From the NCBI RefSeq assembly GCF_000723885.1, contig NZ_CCDG010000018.1, forward strand, positions 1 through 64,000: a stretch of DNA of 64,000 nt. Direction: 5' to 3'. The notes under the pieces were generated by a model. The model worked only from the letters and a program-made list of their open reading frames with translations. It had not been told where the DNA came from and made no database searches. The stretch comes from Paenibacillus camerounensis (GTDB lineage: Bacteria > Bacillota > Bacilli > Paenibacillales > Paenibacillaceae). Shown here piece by piece: positions 1 through 8,978 of the stretch (within the stretch, counting starts at the first letter, position 1; the number at the start of each line of letters is the position of its first letter). The translations under genes were made by a program, and so were the position numbers.

Positions 1-167
1 CGGAAAAAATGGGGCCTGGAGACCGGCGTTGACAAAGGGAAATCTTAAAGAAAAGTCAGGGGGTGGTGGGGTTTTTCTTTGATTGTTGTTGACTTTGTTG
101 GCCTCCTGTCAGCCCCCTGGGTCGGAGGTTTGTGGGGAGGTTCCCCCTTTGAGGGGGAGTTGCGGCT

Positions 168-3100
168 TCACGTCTCAAACCAATCGGAAACAGGCCTCGG
201 CTTCTGAGCGGCAGCCGCTTTTCGGACATTCTCCCGAGCTTCACTCTCGGGATCAGACTCCCAAACGGCGCTGCGCTTGATCCAGACGGTGTTGACCCGT
301 TGTCCGTCGATGGCTTTCCTTCGAGTGAACTTGACCTTTTCCTTGCCATGGTCCCGGGTGATCTCCGGCTCCAGCAGCCCGTCAAAGTGGAGTTGCCGCC
401 AGAGGTCCTTCATCTTGAGTGGAATCTGCTCCTGCTGTTTGGACAAAAATGTGCTGACTTCGTTGTACAACACACTCGGCAAAAAGTAGAAGCGTTCGTT
501 GTCCTGCCAGCCTACATGCTTTCCCTTTGGAGCAAGATCTTCGCATGACTTGCGCTCCGCTACGTTTGCAGGAAGAGTGTAGAGCGAACCGTTTTGCAGC
601 AGTTCGCCAACAATGGACAGAAACTGTTCGCCCGGCCTTGCGCCCAACACCTGCTCACTCTGTTCTTCGGACAGAGAAAGCAAGGTGGTCCAGCCTTCGT
701 CCAGCCGCAATTGTCGCTCCGACTCCGTCAGAACGCCCTCAAGGGCGGCAAACTTCAAAAGGTTGTCCCAGCCCAGGAACAGCCAGGCGGCGTTTTCTGC
801 CAACCTCCCGTGGCTTTGACCAGGCAGAGCAAGGTCACGCCTTTCCCGGAACGTTTGCCGGAGTCCTTCTGCAAATCCGGGTTTCGACATCTGCTCTCCT
901 ACCCAAGCCACGTACCCGGTCATCGTCGAAGCTAAAAGGTCACTCTGTCGCTGGGCCTCACTCAGCCTGACGAGGTCAATGTCGCTAGGTCGAAGCTCCA
1001 CTCCCTGAACGCGTGCGCTGCTGGAGTGCCCGTCAATCTGCTGCTCTCCGGTGACGAGCGCGATTCCCTTGGCGGCGTAGTCGGCCCGAAGGGAGGCGTC
1101 TGTCTTCATCCGTCCGCGCCCTACCCGGTCGCCGTAGCTGCGAATCAGGAACTGCGCGATCTGCTCCATCTTCCGGGCCTCACCGGAGCTGGCGCTCGGG
1201 TGGAAGTCGTCGATCCAGAGCAGGCAATCCTTGCAGTCGAAGGCGCGTTTCTCCAGGGAATTGGCCGTGTCCTTGAAGCTGGCCGGAGGCCCCTTGGGGC
1301 TGAACTGGCCGAAGTGGCTCAGAAACAGCGCAGAAAGTGTGGACTTCCGGGTCCCAGTCACGCCGTACAGCCACAGCAAGAAGGCCGGTTCGATCCCGAC
1401 TTGTCGAAGGGCTTCGCAGAGCGGACTCAAGAACACGGCAGACAGCAACGGAAGCGTGACTTCCGGCTTGGCGACATTCAGAAGGTTCAGGCTGGCGCGG
1501 ATCGGCTGCTCAAGGGAAGCGCCCGGCTCGGGGAGAACGTACTTCTCCAGCCGCTTGTCCAACTTTACCTCGACATTTTCCTCTCCCACGCAGCCCCCGC
1601 CGTGCAGGTATCTCCAGCCTTCAGGAAACCGCCGGAAGCCGAGGTGAGCGTACACGGTTTTCTTCAGCGCGTCTTTGCTGAGGAGCTGGATGAGGTGGCG
1701 CATCTTCGCCTTGGCTGCGAATTCCGGCTCCAGATTGGCGCTTAACCCCCAGCGAAAAATCCAGTTCAAGGACTCAAACTCCTCCATCTTGACCTCAAGG
1801 GGCGGAAGAGGCCTCCAAGTATCCAGGGAGACGCCTTCAATCGTAAAAAATTGCCGCGCCTCCGCGCCGTCGTCCGCAAGAACCGTCGCCGAGGCGTAGG
1901 CGACAAAGTTGGCAATGGGGTGGAAAGTCTCTTCGCCCTTCTTGGCGTAAGTGCTCTCTCCCACCTTGCCGTCCTTGATCTGGTACTGTCCCTCCGCCAG
2001 CCTTTTGTCGATGTGCTCCGGCAGGGCAGGCTTTGGCTTCTTGGACCTCACCCAATCAGCCGGGGAGTTGGACATCTGCCCGTCCTTTAGGCGGACGGAA
2101 CCGAAGCAGGCTTTCACCTGATCGGTTGAACAGCCGAAAGCGCTACAGCGCGGATGACCGAAGGCTTCGGCCCTGGCGTCCGCCTCCATCTTCTCCAGCC
2201 TGGACTCGCTGTGTGCATCGTGCTTTTCCGACGCTTCCGAGAAGAAACGGGCTTCTTCCTGCTTACCCAAGCGTGTGAGCAGGGAAGTGGTCTTGAACCA
2301 GGCGTCCTCGCTGCATCCGCCGTCCGCCTGTTCTCCGGTGATTTGGAGAAGACAGGGACAACCCTTAGCCAGCCGTTCCAGCGTTGGAGCCTGACTGATG
2401 AGTCCGGCAGGGCTGAAAGAAGGGGAAGAAAAGCTGAATGAGGCGCTTGGAGCAAGTTTTCCGGTTAGAGGTTGGGAAAGGTCCACATTTTCGGAAAAAG
2501 CTTCTTGAGCGTTTTCCTGCGATGGATCTGCCTCATCTTCCTGAGCTTCGTCGTCAAACAGCCCAGCTGCGGCCCAAGAAGTGTTCATCTCCCTAAGCAT
2601 CCATTCGGGTGCCGGGGCCAGCGGCAAGTCGTCAGGACTGCCGCCTTCCTCCCACTCGTAGACACCGCCGTTGGCGTGAACGGAGCCGGGAATGACCGTG
2701 TACTGGCCGTCTCCCAGCAGTTCCAACGCCTCGTGCTCATCGTCTGCGGAGGAAAAGGATGCCTTTTTAAAGACAGCGTCGTAAGGCGTTAGGTAGAGGT
2801 AGCGATAACCTCCGCCCGGTGTGGAATATCTCCAGGTAGGAGGCAGGTCGCCGCCAGAGAGTTCCTCCAGCTTGGCTCTCCCGAACTCCCCGTCCACATC
2901 AATAGCAATGACACGAGAACGTTTGCCGAGTACCAAACCGGCGTTCCAGTTCGGACGTTTGGCAAACCAATTCCTGATCTGCTCCAAATCCGTAGTGGCC
3001 CGATTTCTCCAGTCCGAAATTAAGGTTAGTTTGCCAGGGCGCTTACAGCTCTTTCGGTGATTTTTGCTCATGCCAGAATGACTGTGTGAGCAGAGAGGCA

Positions 3101-3197
3101 AAACAGGCATACCCAGTCTGCCCAACCGTAGAGCCTCATTTAATATTTTCAATGGGTATTTTGGATTAGTGTTGTCCGCTTGCTTTTCAATAGTCAA
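168..3197 (-). CDS. Bifunctional primase-polymerase / self-loading helicase-like replication protein
   Basis: About 1009 aa. Residues 15-200 resemble the archaeo-eukaryotic prim-pol fold: an AIDVDG metal-binding motif (D100, D102), a glycine-rich GGGYRYLYL strand and an SxH motif (S172, H174). A cysteine-bearing helical module follows (C280, C282, C351, C356), as seen in many mobile-element primases. A C-terminal ATPase has Walker A GVTGTRKST (612-620) and Walker B LLWIDD (659-664). This architecture starts and unwinds replication of plasmids, phages and integrated elements. The start is TTG, placed by an AGGAGG 9 bases upstream; an ATG just ahead of it is out of frame and closes at once. The gene is much more GC-rich than the AT-rich block at 10-20 kb. 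It lies 65 bp downstream of the acidic-tailed gene at 3263-3790, probably co-transcribed. The domain reading is by motif; the exact family is inferred. Confidence 0.82.
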   Translation of the reverse strand: MTIEKQADNTNPKYPLKILNEALRLGRLGMPVLPLCSHSHSGMSKNHRKSCKRPGKLTLISDWRNRATTDLEQIRNWFAKRPNWNAGLVLGKRSRVIAIDVDGEFGRAKLEELSGGDLPPTWRYSTPGGGYRYLYLTPYDAVFKKASFSSADDEHEALELLGDGQYTVIPGSVHANGGVYEWEEGGSPDDLPLAPAPEWMLREMNTSWAAAGLFDDEAQEDEADPSQENAQEAFSENVDLSQPLTGKLAPSASFSFSSPSFSPAGLISQAPTLERLAKGCPCLLQITGEQADGGCSEDAWFKTTSLLTRLGKQEEARFFSEASEKHDAHSESRLEKMEADARAEAFGHPRCSAFGCSTDQVKACFGSVRLKDGQMSNSPADWVRSKKPKPALPEHIDKRLAEGQYQIKDGKVGESTYAKKGEETFHPIANFVAYASATVLADDGAEARQFFTIEGVSLDTWRPLPPLEVKMEEFESLNWIFRWGLSANLEPEFAAKAKMRHLIQLLSKDALKKTVYAHLGFRRFPEGWRYLHGGGCVGEENVEVKLDKRLEKYVLPEPGASLEQPIRASLNLLNVAKPEVTLPLLSAVFLSPLCEALRQVGIEPAFLLWLYGVTGTRKSTLSALFLSHFGQFSPKGPPASFKDTANSLEKRAFDCKDCLLWIDDFHPSASSGEARKMEQIAQFLIRSYGDRVGRGRMKTDASLRADYAAKGIALVTGEQQIDGHSSSARVQGVELRPSDIDLVRLSEAQRQSDLLASTMTGYVAWVGEQMSKPGFAEGLRQTFRERRDLALPGQSHGRLAENAAWLFLGWDNLLKFAALEGVLTESERQLRLDEGWTTLLSLSEEQSEQVLGARPGEQFLSIVGELLQNGSLYTLPANVAERKSCEDLAPKGKHVGWQDNERFYFLPSVLYNEVSTFLSKQQEQIPLKMKDLWRQLHFDGLLEPEITRDHGKEKVKFTRRKAIDGQRVNTVWIKRSAVWESDPESEARENVRKAAAAQKPRPVSDWFET

Positions 3198-3262
3198 GGT
3201 GCATGTCCTCCTGTCAGTGGTAATGCGGACGGTTCACCCGCAGAAGCGAACCGTCCGTCGTG

Positions 3263-3790
3263 TTACTCGTACTGTTCTTCGCCGTCCGCCTCTTCCGGGT
3301 TAGAACCTTCGGAATCATCGTCAAAGTCGTCGGGGATCAATTCCGTTTGGACAAGGTTGGTGAAGGACCTGCCGTTTTTGGCGCTGTTGATCTTGACGGT
3401 TAGGAGCAGTTCGCGTCCCTCCAGGCCGATGACGTCGAGTGCTTCTTTCGGTCCTGGCAGCAAATCGGTCACCTCGAGCAACTGGCGGAAGGGCGAGCCT
3501 TCCTTCCAATCCGGTTGAATCAGGAAGGATTCAACCAGAGATTCGCCTTCAGTGTTGAAGAACTCCGCCTCGAGCCGCAGGCGTTCGGTTCCGGTTGAGC
3601 TGATGACAGAAGCAGCCATGATCTTGGCCTTGTACTGGTCATCGGTCAATGTGTCGAATCCTGGGCGGCGGAGCAGAAGCGGTTCTTCATTGGGGCGAGT
3701 TAGTGCTGAGCGAAGAGGCTCTCTGTTCTTGTTACTGGCAGTGGTTTCTTCTTTAGAGGTACTGTTTGGAATTCTTTTGATTGGTGGCAA
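3263..3790 (-). CDS. Small protein with acidic C-terminal tail; possible ssDNA-binding partner of the primase
   Basis: 175 aa, not assigned to a family with certainty. The middle (residues about 50-140) is strand-rich and could be an OB-like fold. The last 20 residues are almost all D, E, S and G, like the tail SSB-type proteins use to recruit replication partners. TTG start, with GGGAG about 10 bases upstream. It lies immediately upstream of the primase-helicase, with similar composition. A single-strand-binding or primase-accessory role is an inference from the tail and the neighbour. No catalytic motif is seen. Confidence 0.6.
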   Translation of the reverse strand: MPPIKRIPNSTSKEETTASNKNREPLRSALTRPNEEPLLLRRPGFDTLTDDQYKAKIMAASVISSTGTERLRLEAEFFNTEGESLVESFLIQPDWKEGSPFRQLLEVTDLLPGPKEALDVIGLEGRELLLTVKINSAKNGRSFTNLVQTELIPDDFDDDSEGSNPEEADGEEQYE

Positions 3791-3930
3791 TAGTATCAGT
3801 CTCCCTTAACTTAGTAATGGTTGCTACAAACTACACACTAAGTATCACAGAAACTGAGGGCCAAAATATTTACAGAAATTAACCCGTTTTCTGTAAAATA
3901 AACGACTAAAATTAAGGTGGTAGAGAGCAG

Positions 3931-3978
3931 CATAGAAAAAACCATTCATGGTTACCGTCTAGGTAACCATGAATGGTT
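3931..3978 (-). terminator. Rho-independent terminator with 17-bp perfect stem
   Basis: Arms 3940-3956 and 3962-3978 pair perfectly around a 5-base loop. On the minus strand they are followed by six T. The hairpin directly abuts the stop codon of the gene at 3979-4806. Confidence 0.8.
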
Positions 3979-4806
3979 CTATTCAAAGTCTTTTGAAGAT
4001 TTCATTTCCGTAATCAGTCTTTGTCCAACTGCATTCTCAGTTAACTTATTAATGGTACTCATGTTAGCCTTAGGTCCCAACAAAGCCACATTGAAACCCT
4101 CTTGCTCTATCAATTCGTTTAAGTCGCCAAAGATAGCTTGATGAGTCATCAATCGACTAATTTGTTCACGCCACTCGCTTAAAGCTGATTCTAATATCAT
4201 CTGGTAGTCACGGATCATTACCAATTGAAATTCTAAGCTCATCATTTGCTCTGTAGAAAAAATATCTTCGGCAAGCTGACTATGAGCTTTATTTTGAAGG
4301 TCAATGATTTTCTCTTGTAAGAGTACATTACTGATAAGTTGAATACTTTGATCAGAAGGCTTATCCAGAGTTAAGGCTTGTTTATAGAATAATATTAACT
4401 CTTCGGATTCCTCTAAAGTTAGCTGGATTTCTTTTCTTATCTTTTCATACAAATGTCTATACTTTCCGTTATGGTAAAAGGCTTTAATGACAGTAATAAA
4501 AGCTATTTTTTGAAAAGAGTCAATCTTAGTATTTGCATTTGTTATACCTAAGAGTTTATTCATAGTTTGAATTATTCTTCTAACTTCTTGATCAGCCGCT
4601 TGAAAAGCATCGGTTCCTTTTTTAACTCCGGTTATGTCCTGAGTCAATCCCGCAATCGTAAAAAAAGACGGTTTCTTTTTTTTCTTATTCTTATTCTTTT
4701 TCTTATTCTTATTCTTTTTCTTATTCTTGTCCTTGCTGTAATGGGCAGGGCGATTATATGGTTTCTTAATATTTGACAAATTTCTCACCAACCATTTAAG
4801 ATTCAA
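3979..4806 (-). CDS. Hypothetical helical protein with Lys/Asn repeat tract
   Basis: 275 aa, unrecognised. Residues about 25-45 are a K/N tract encoded by an 18-bp DNA repeat. The rest is predicted helical and charged, without membrane segments or a recognisable active site. A TTG start is forced: a TAA lies two codons upstream in frame, and the ribosome site is a weak AGGT. The gene has AT-rich, foreign-looking composition and its own strong terminator. The lysine-rich tract could bind nucleic acid or an acidic surface, but nothing in the sequence proves it. Confidence 0.6.
   Translation of the reverse strand: MNLKWLVRNLSNIKKPYNRPAHYSKDKNKKKNKNKKKNKNKKKKKPSFFTIAGLTQDITGVKKGTDAFQAADQEVRRIIQTMNKLLGITNANTKIDSFQKIAFITVIKAFYHNGKYRHLYEKIRKEIQLTLEESEELILFYKQALTLDKPSDQSIQLISNVLLQEKIIDLQNKAHSQLAEDIFSTEQMMSLEFQLVMIRDYQMILESALSEWREQISRLMTHQAIFGDLNELIEQEGFNVALLGPKANMSTINKLTENAVGQRLITEMKSSKDFE
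4684..4727. repeat. 18-bp tandem repeat encoding the Lys/Asn tract
   Basis: CTTATTC recurs at 4684, 4702 and 4720, giving an exact 18-bp period inside the 275-aa gene. The period is a multiple of three, so changes in copy number would lengthen or shorten the K/N tract without breaking the frame. Confidence 0.8.
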
Positions 4807-4868
4807 TGCTTACCTATTATATTGAACGAGACAAGAAAATCAAAGAAAAAAACAATGTGGGATATAAC

Positions 4869-4904
4869 AAAAAGCACCGTCTCCTAGAAGACGATGCTTT
4901 TTCT
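4869..4904 (-). terminator. Terminator of the stalk-domain gene
   Basis: The arms AAAAAGCA-C-CGTCT and AGACG-A-TGCTTTTT form a long stem with one mismatch and a T-rich end. It lies just beyond the stop codon at 4924. Confidence 0.7.
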
Positions 4905-4923
4905 AAATAGGTTTGGATGAGAT

Positions 4924-6225
4924 TTAATCATTTTTAAAAACAATAAACTTTGTTGTTTCGCCTCTGTCAGTCACCACCCGAATGAAGAAAGACCCGGAAG
5001 TTGGTTGGAACTCTGAACCCGCATCTAAAAATGAAGAAAGGGGAATCATCAATCCCTCGTATCCATTGTTAGAAATAATGGTTTTGGCAGTTGGCGTAAA
5101 CGTGTAATCCTGAATTTGCACGCTCTTTATCTCCATGCCGGTCAAGTAAGGATCGAAGATTTTCAGTCCATCGGCACTGAGGGTCAACTGCAGACTGTCC
5201 ATTTTTTTCTGCGCTTCTGCCTGCAGTTCAGGGATCACGACCGAACCACCCTGAGAACGAGTAGAGCGGATGTCATATTCCTGGGACGAACTGAGTAAAT
5301 TTCCGGCAACTAGGAGAGTCATTGGTTCCGTTTGTTTGCGTCCTAAGGTATCCATCGTGTCCACGCTTCCGCTACCTACTGGAATGCCATTCACAGTAAT
5401 GCTATCACCAGCCTTGAGAGCAGCCGTTCCAAAGTAGAAAATTTGGAAGTACACGCTATCCTCCCAACTCTCCGTCATTTCTCGGTACTTTCCGCCTGCG
5501 TGGGCGACGACTCCAGTTACCGTTTTGCCGTTGCTCAATTTGATTTGACGGATGCTGTCGATCTCCAAGAACGTAAAATTGACAATTGTAGAGCTGTACT
5601 TATTCCAATCCCGGGCAATTTCGTTAACCGGTATGGACTTGGCTATCTTATCGAGTGATAGAGGGTTAGCAGCCGAACCGAAGAATGCAGACTGATTATT
5701 GGAGAGCGTCTGTTTAGTATTTGCATTGAGCTTAATTCCACCCGCGTACTGATCGAGAGCCAGCGACAGCGTGGCGATCCCGTCGGTGGAGGCGGAAGTT
5801 ATTGAGGCATTGCCGCTTGTAAGGACCACAGTGTTATTTTTGAAGCTTACGCTGTACCCAAAGGCTTCGGCCACCGCCCGAGCTGGAAGATACACTTTGT
5901 TTTGAATGGACCGAGCAGGTACCTCCAACTCTTTGTACAGCATCCCGTTCTTGTAAACCTGCTTTTTGCCGATAGTCACGTTTACCGTGGTATTTCCCTT
6001 GACTGCTGTGATGGTCTGCGCCTTGGCATCCCACTTGATTTGGCCGACACCCAGGGCGTTGAGCAGCTCTCGCAGCCCGAAGAAAGTGATGCCTTGTTGA
6101 ATGAAGGATGGGCTTGTGACTGCCGTTCCGTTGACGCTGAGCTTGACTGAAGCTGCAGAGGCGGTACCGCTGAGAAGAGTTAGAGCAGTGATCGAGGCGA
6201 TAAACAATGACTTGATTTTTTTCAT
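4924..6225 (-). CDS. Secreted protein with copper-amine-oxidase N-terminal (stalk) domain
   Basis: 433 aa. A signal peptide occupies residues 1-24 (MKKIKSLF then a hydrophobic run ending TASA). Residues 26-135 match the stalk-domain pattern of Paenibacillus surface proteins: VNG, FGLRELLNALG, VYLPARAVAEAFGY. The remaining 300 aa are strand-rich and unrecognised. In this family the stalk domain is a wall or extracellular module, not an active oxidase, and no oxidase catalytic domain is present. ATG start with AAAGGAG 12 bases upstream. It lies 64 bp downstream of the lipoprotein gene on the same strand, so the two probably form one exported-protein unit. Confidence 0.75.
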   Translation of the reverse strand: MKKIKSLFIASITALTLLSGTASAASVKLSVNGTAVTSPSFIQQGITFFGLRELLNALGVGQIKWDAKAQTITAVKGNTTVNVTIGKKQVYKNGMLYKELEVPARSIQNKVYLPARAVAEAFGYSVSFKNNTVVLTSGNASITSASTDGIATLSLALDQYAGGIKLNANTKQTLSNNQSAFFGSAANPLSLDKIAKSIPVNEIARDWNKYSSTIVNFTFLEIDSIRQIKLSNGKTVTGVVAHAGGKYREMTESWEDSVYFQIFYFGTAALKAGDSITVNGIPVGSGSVDTMDTLGRKQTEPMTLLVAGNLLSSSQEYDIRSTRSQGGSVVIPELQAEAQKKMDSLQLTLSADGLKIFDPYLTGMEIKSVQIQDYTFTPTAKTIISNNGYEGLMIPLSSFLDAGSEFQPTSGSFFIRVVTDRGETTKFIVFKND

Positions 6226-6252
6226 GAATTTGATTGCTCCTTTAGTATAAGG

Positions 6253-6266
6253 GTGGTTATAACCAC
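6253..6266. repeat. 14-bp perfect palindrome between lipoprotein and stalk-protein genes
   Basis: GTGGTTATAACCAC is a perfect palindrome in the 64-bp gap between the two exported-protein genes, ahead of the second gene's ribosome site. It could be a protein-binding site; no T-run supports a terminator. Confidence 0.5.
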
Positions 6267-6288
6267 AAGCAGAATGGACTCCAAAATA

Positions 6289-7287
6289 TTATTCAGCCTT
6301 CGCTAAAGAACTGAATTGAAAGACTCCCTGATCGACCTGAAAGGCGGTGTACGTCCATACGTTGTCAGTCGTTTTCTCAGTACCATCTGCTAAAAAGACC
6401 TTGATCTGCTCCCTTACCTTCATCGTGAGCGTGCCATTCCCCTCATCGTAGGATGTCGATAGAATCTCATATTCTTCTAGTTCCTCACGCGTACCCTTCT
6501 CGCTGAGTGTTTGAACAAGCTTTTGCTGTTGGGTGTAGAGGTTGCTGTCGTACAGCAAATGGATCTCCACCAAGGAGAAATCTCCGGTGTTGATAGCTTC
6601 GATCAAGGCGTTCAGGTATCCGGTGTAGTTGTCCTCGAAAATAAAATCGTCGGACTTGGCATTTCCGCCTTCAATAAATGAAGAGCTGCTGTCAGTGGTT
6701 GGCGGTTCTCCCACCGGAGCTACAGAAGAATCTGTCGCAGATGTGGAAGATAACCCTCCGTCAAATGAAGTGATTCGGTACACATCGTTTTGCCCAACGA
6801 AAAACTTAAGCTCGCTTACGTCCTCAGGTCGGACGACAAAGCCTACGCGAAGGGTACGCTTTCCGCCAGGCAAAACCGTTGAGGTTTGGATGTCACCTTT
6901 CTCCACGGTTTCTGCAGTGGGATCGCTCTCCAGCAGTTCTTTGTTGACTGTGAGCAGTGCAAAGGATCGGCCAGAGACTTCCAGTTGACTGTCAGTGCCG
7001 TTTTGCAGCGTGAGATCAAACACCAAGAATTCCTGATCGAATACATTCATTTTTAATTCTGCGCTGTTAATCTTAATGAGTAGTCCCTTATATTCCGTTT
7101 TCCACAAGTGCCCTGCAGGAGGATCAGCTACGGTAGTGGTATCATTTATGGGTGTTGGTCCATGAGTTGCTGCCGTTTGAGGTTTTGCAGTTATCTGAGC
7201 AGCCGATTCAGTGACATTCTTTGAGGAGCAACCAGAAATAAGGAGTGTCGCAATTAAGATGACAAAAGCAATTAAGTTTCTTTTCAT
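6289..7287 (-). CDS. Lipoprotein with DUF4352-like and TcaA NTF2-like domains
   Basis: 332 aa. A signal peptide ends in the lipobox ISGC, so Cys20 is the likely lipidated residue. A low-complexity T/A/P linker leads to a strand-rich domain (about 60-175) resembling the DUF4352 Ig-like fold. A C-terminal domain (about 225-330) resembles the NTF2-like fold of TcaA-type proteins (NALIEAINTGDF near its start). It is anchored outside the membrane; the ligand is unknown. ATG start with AAGGAG upstream. Fold assignments are by pattern only. Confidence 0.65.
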   Translation of the reverse strand: MKRNLIAFVILIATLLISGCSSKNVTESAAQITAKPQTAATHGPTPINDTTTVADPPAGHLWKTEYKGLLIKINSAELKMNVFDQEFLVFDLTLQNGTDSQLEVSGRSFALLTVNKELLESDPTAETVEKGDIQTSTVLPGGKRTLRVGFVVRPEDVSELKFFVGQNDVYRITSFDGGLSSTSATDSSVAPVGEPPTTDSSSSFIEGGNAKSDDFIFEDNYTGYLNALIEAINTGDFSLVEIHLLYDSNLYTQQQKLVQTLSEKGTREELEEYEILSTSYDEGNGTLTMKVREQIKVFLADGTEKTTDNVWTYTAFQVDQGVFQFSSLAKAE

Positions 7288-7356
7288 GTAAAATCTCCTT
7301 GTTCAACAATTGTTGGAGAATTAGTATCGAGAAATACAATATACCAGACAAAATAG

Positions 7357-7385
7357 CACCAAACAATACGATTATAACACCAAAC
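7357..7385. promoter_or_regulatory. Two phased CACCAAAC repeats between lipoprotein and XRE genes
   Basis: CACCAAAC occurs at 7357-7364 and 7378-7385, exactly 21 bp apart (two helical turns), in the divergent gap upstream of the XRE regulator. The spacing suits a dimeric DNA-binding protein; assignment to the adjacent regulator is an inference. Confidence 0.4.
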
Positions 7386-7449
7386 TCGTATCTTTGGTAG
7401 TTGGTTCCTTGGGGTAACTCTCTCTTACGCTTATCATGAGGTGATGCTC

Positions 7450-7818
7450 ATGGTACATAAGGCGAAGAGCGACCAAAAAGAGGCAGAGGCGTTTGCGAAA
7501 AAAGTAGGAGAGAAGATCAGAGTGCTTCGTGTAGAACAGGGGCTATCCCAGGAGAAATTAGGAGAACTGGCGGAGCTGAACTCGAATTATATTGGGCAGA
7601 TTGAACGTGGGGAAAAGAGCATTTCTGTCTTTACCCTGAAAAAGATTGCCGAAGGCTTGTCCCTGTCATTAGAGCAATTATTTCGCATAGTGGACCCTGC
7701 CGATCGAGAAGATGCATTAGGAGAAATGATTGAATTGATAGTTAAACGACCTGTTTATGAGCACGCCAAAGCGTTGACGGTGTTGAAGGCTGCTTTGGAC
7801 TGGAAGGAAACTACGTAA
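7450..7818 (+). CDS. XRE-family HTH transcriptional regulator
   Basis: 122 aa from this start. Residues about 14-70 form a helix-turn-helix of the Cro/CI type (LRVEQGLSQEKLGELAEL then NYIGQIERGEKS). Candidate starts are GTG 7441, ATG 7444 and ATG 7450; the last is chosen because GAGGTG sits 6 bases before it. It is the only plus-strand gene of the accessory region outside the insertion sequence and is divergent from the lipoprotein gene. It probably controls genes of the element; the target is not shown. Confidence 0.85.
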   Translation: MVHKAKSDQKEAEAFAKKVGEKIRVLRVEQGLSQEKLGELAELNSNYIGQIERGEKSISVFTLKKIAEGLSLSLEQLFRIVDPADREDALGEMIELIVKRPVYEHAKALTVLKAALDWKETT

Positions 7819-7878
7819 ATTGAGAACGTTGTTCTGTCCGTCTGAGTTCTAGGGATCCAGTTCTCTTTATTGTAGGTG

Positions 7879-8907
7879 TTAAACTTTTATTAGGTACTTT
7901 GAATTGATGCTTAGGGATTCTTCAGCATGTTTGAGATATAATTTCATATCCCTGGTAGATTGATTGGCCTGTTCGGTAAAAAGCGGGCGCAGGAGGGGAT
8001 TATCTAATTTAAAGTAGTCTCGCCCCCGCTGTTCTCCAAACAAAGCGATCATGGCGTAGTGGTAACTTGCCGAATTGCAAATACCTGCCGTACCAAGAGG
8101 AATGTAATCGGCAATTTCACCCACAGTGAACTTAAATGTGGGATCTTTTCCTGCTTCCAAAGAAAGAAGCAAGCAGGCGAACAGTACGTCGCAGTTGGCG
8201 CGCCCAACGATCTGCTCCATCCTAAAGCGCTCAGAAGTAAGCCCATCCCACGTAAAAGTGCGAATGGTGGGTTCTATGGTCCGAAAGTCCGGTGATACCT
8301 GCTTGTAAGCGTGCCTGTTACCGTAGGCCTTCAAGAAACGGTCGAGTTTGACCCGTGAATCTTCCTTATAAGGTAACTTGGGAATGATGGATCGGAAAAA
8401 GGATGTGTAATCCTCCAAATCAGTAAACTCTAGACTCCTGCTTGCTTCATTCTCAGAATGACTGGTTTCCTGAAGAAGTTCCCGCATGGCTTCCATCCGG
8501 TGCCGATCCACAAGTTCAAAATCATTAGAATGTTGAAGGTGGAGCAGAAACGCTGCTGCTGAAAAGCCAGTGCTCCAATCTGGAAGTTGTCCCTGCCAGA
8601 ACCGAAACACCTCCTGTGGCTCTGATGACGCAACCGGCAAGAACTCCGGCCAGGCTTTGAGAATGACAGCAATCGTGCGCGAAATGGCTGAGGGCAGGCT
8701 TTGGCGTTGCCAACCTCCGAAGTGCCAGCCAAGGGCCTTTTTGATCGTCTCAGGCTGAACAGAGGCCGGATCGCAGAAAATTTTGTGCCACTCCAATAGC
8801 GGTTCTACCGGGTATCGGGCGTAAGGAAAACGTCCCAAATGTTCGTCGATTCGCTCCTGAACGATAGCGGCCACGGCACGCTTTTCTTTTTCGCTTAATG
8901 TAATCAT
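7879..8907 (-). CDS. Hypothetical protein, 342 aa
   Basis: Unrecognised. Soluble, mostly helical, rich in W and F (repeated WH, GW, FRFW), with no signal peptide, membrane segment or nucleotide-binding motif. ATG start with GAAAGGAG ahead. It converges on the XRE gene and is the last of three consecutive unknown minus-strand genes (7879-10106), which may form one cassette. GC content is moderate, unlike the AT-rich methyltransferase block to the right. Confidence 0.55.
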   Translation of the reverse strand: MITLSEKEKRAVAAIVQERIDEHLGRFPYARYPVEPLLEWHKIFCDPASVQPETIKKALGWHFGGWQRQSLPSAISRTIAVILKAWPEFLPVASSEPQEVFRFWQGQLPDWSTGFSAAAFLLHLQHSNDFELVDRHRMEAMRELLQETSHSENEASRSLEFTDLEDYTSFFRSIIPKLPYKEDSRVKLDRFLKAYGNRHAYKQVSPDFRTIEPTIRTFTWDGLTSERFRMEQIVGRANCDVLFACLLLSLEAGKDPTFKFTVGEIADYIPLGTAGICNSASYHYAMIALFGEQRGRDYFKLDNPLLRPLFTEQANQSTRDMKLYLKHAEESLSINSKYLIKV

Positions 8908-8978
8908 GATATGCTCCTTTCGATTGTTTACTTCTTAAGAAATCCTTCAAGAAATGCCTCCATCAAGCAACTGGTAAA

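Noticed and set aside
142..158. Terminator beyond the primase-helicase gene
   Set aside because: A TCCCCC/GGGGGA hairpin exists but no T-run follows on the minus strand.
1026..1745. 239-aa plus-strand frame
   Set aside because: Lies wholly inside the primase-helicase gene on the opposite strand, with no ribosome site; a GC-rich shadow.
7425..7440. Possible second attachment site (TTATCAT) matching the rlmH end
   Set aside because: Only 6-7 bases agree; not distinguishable from chance.
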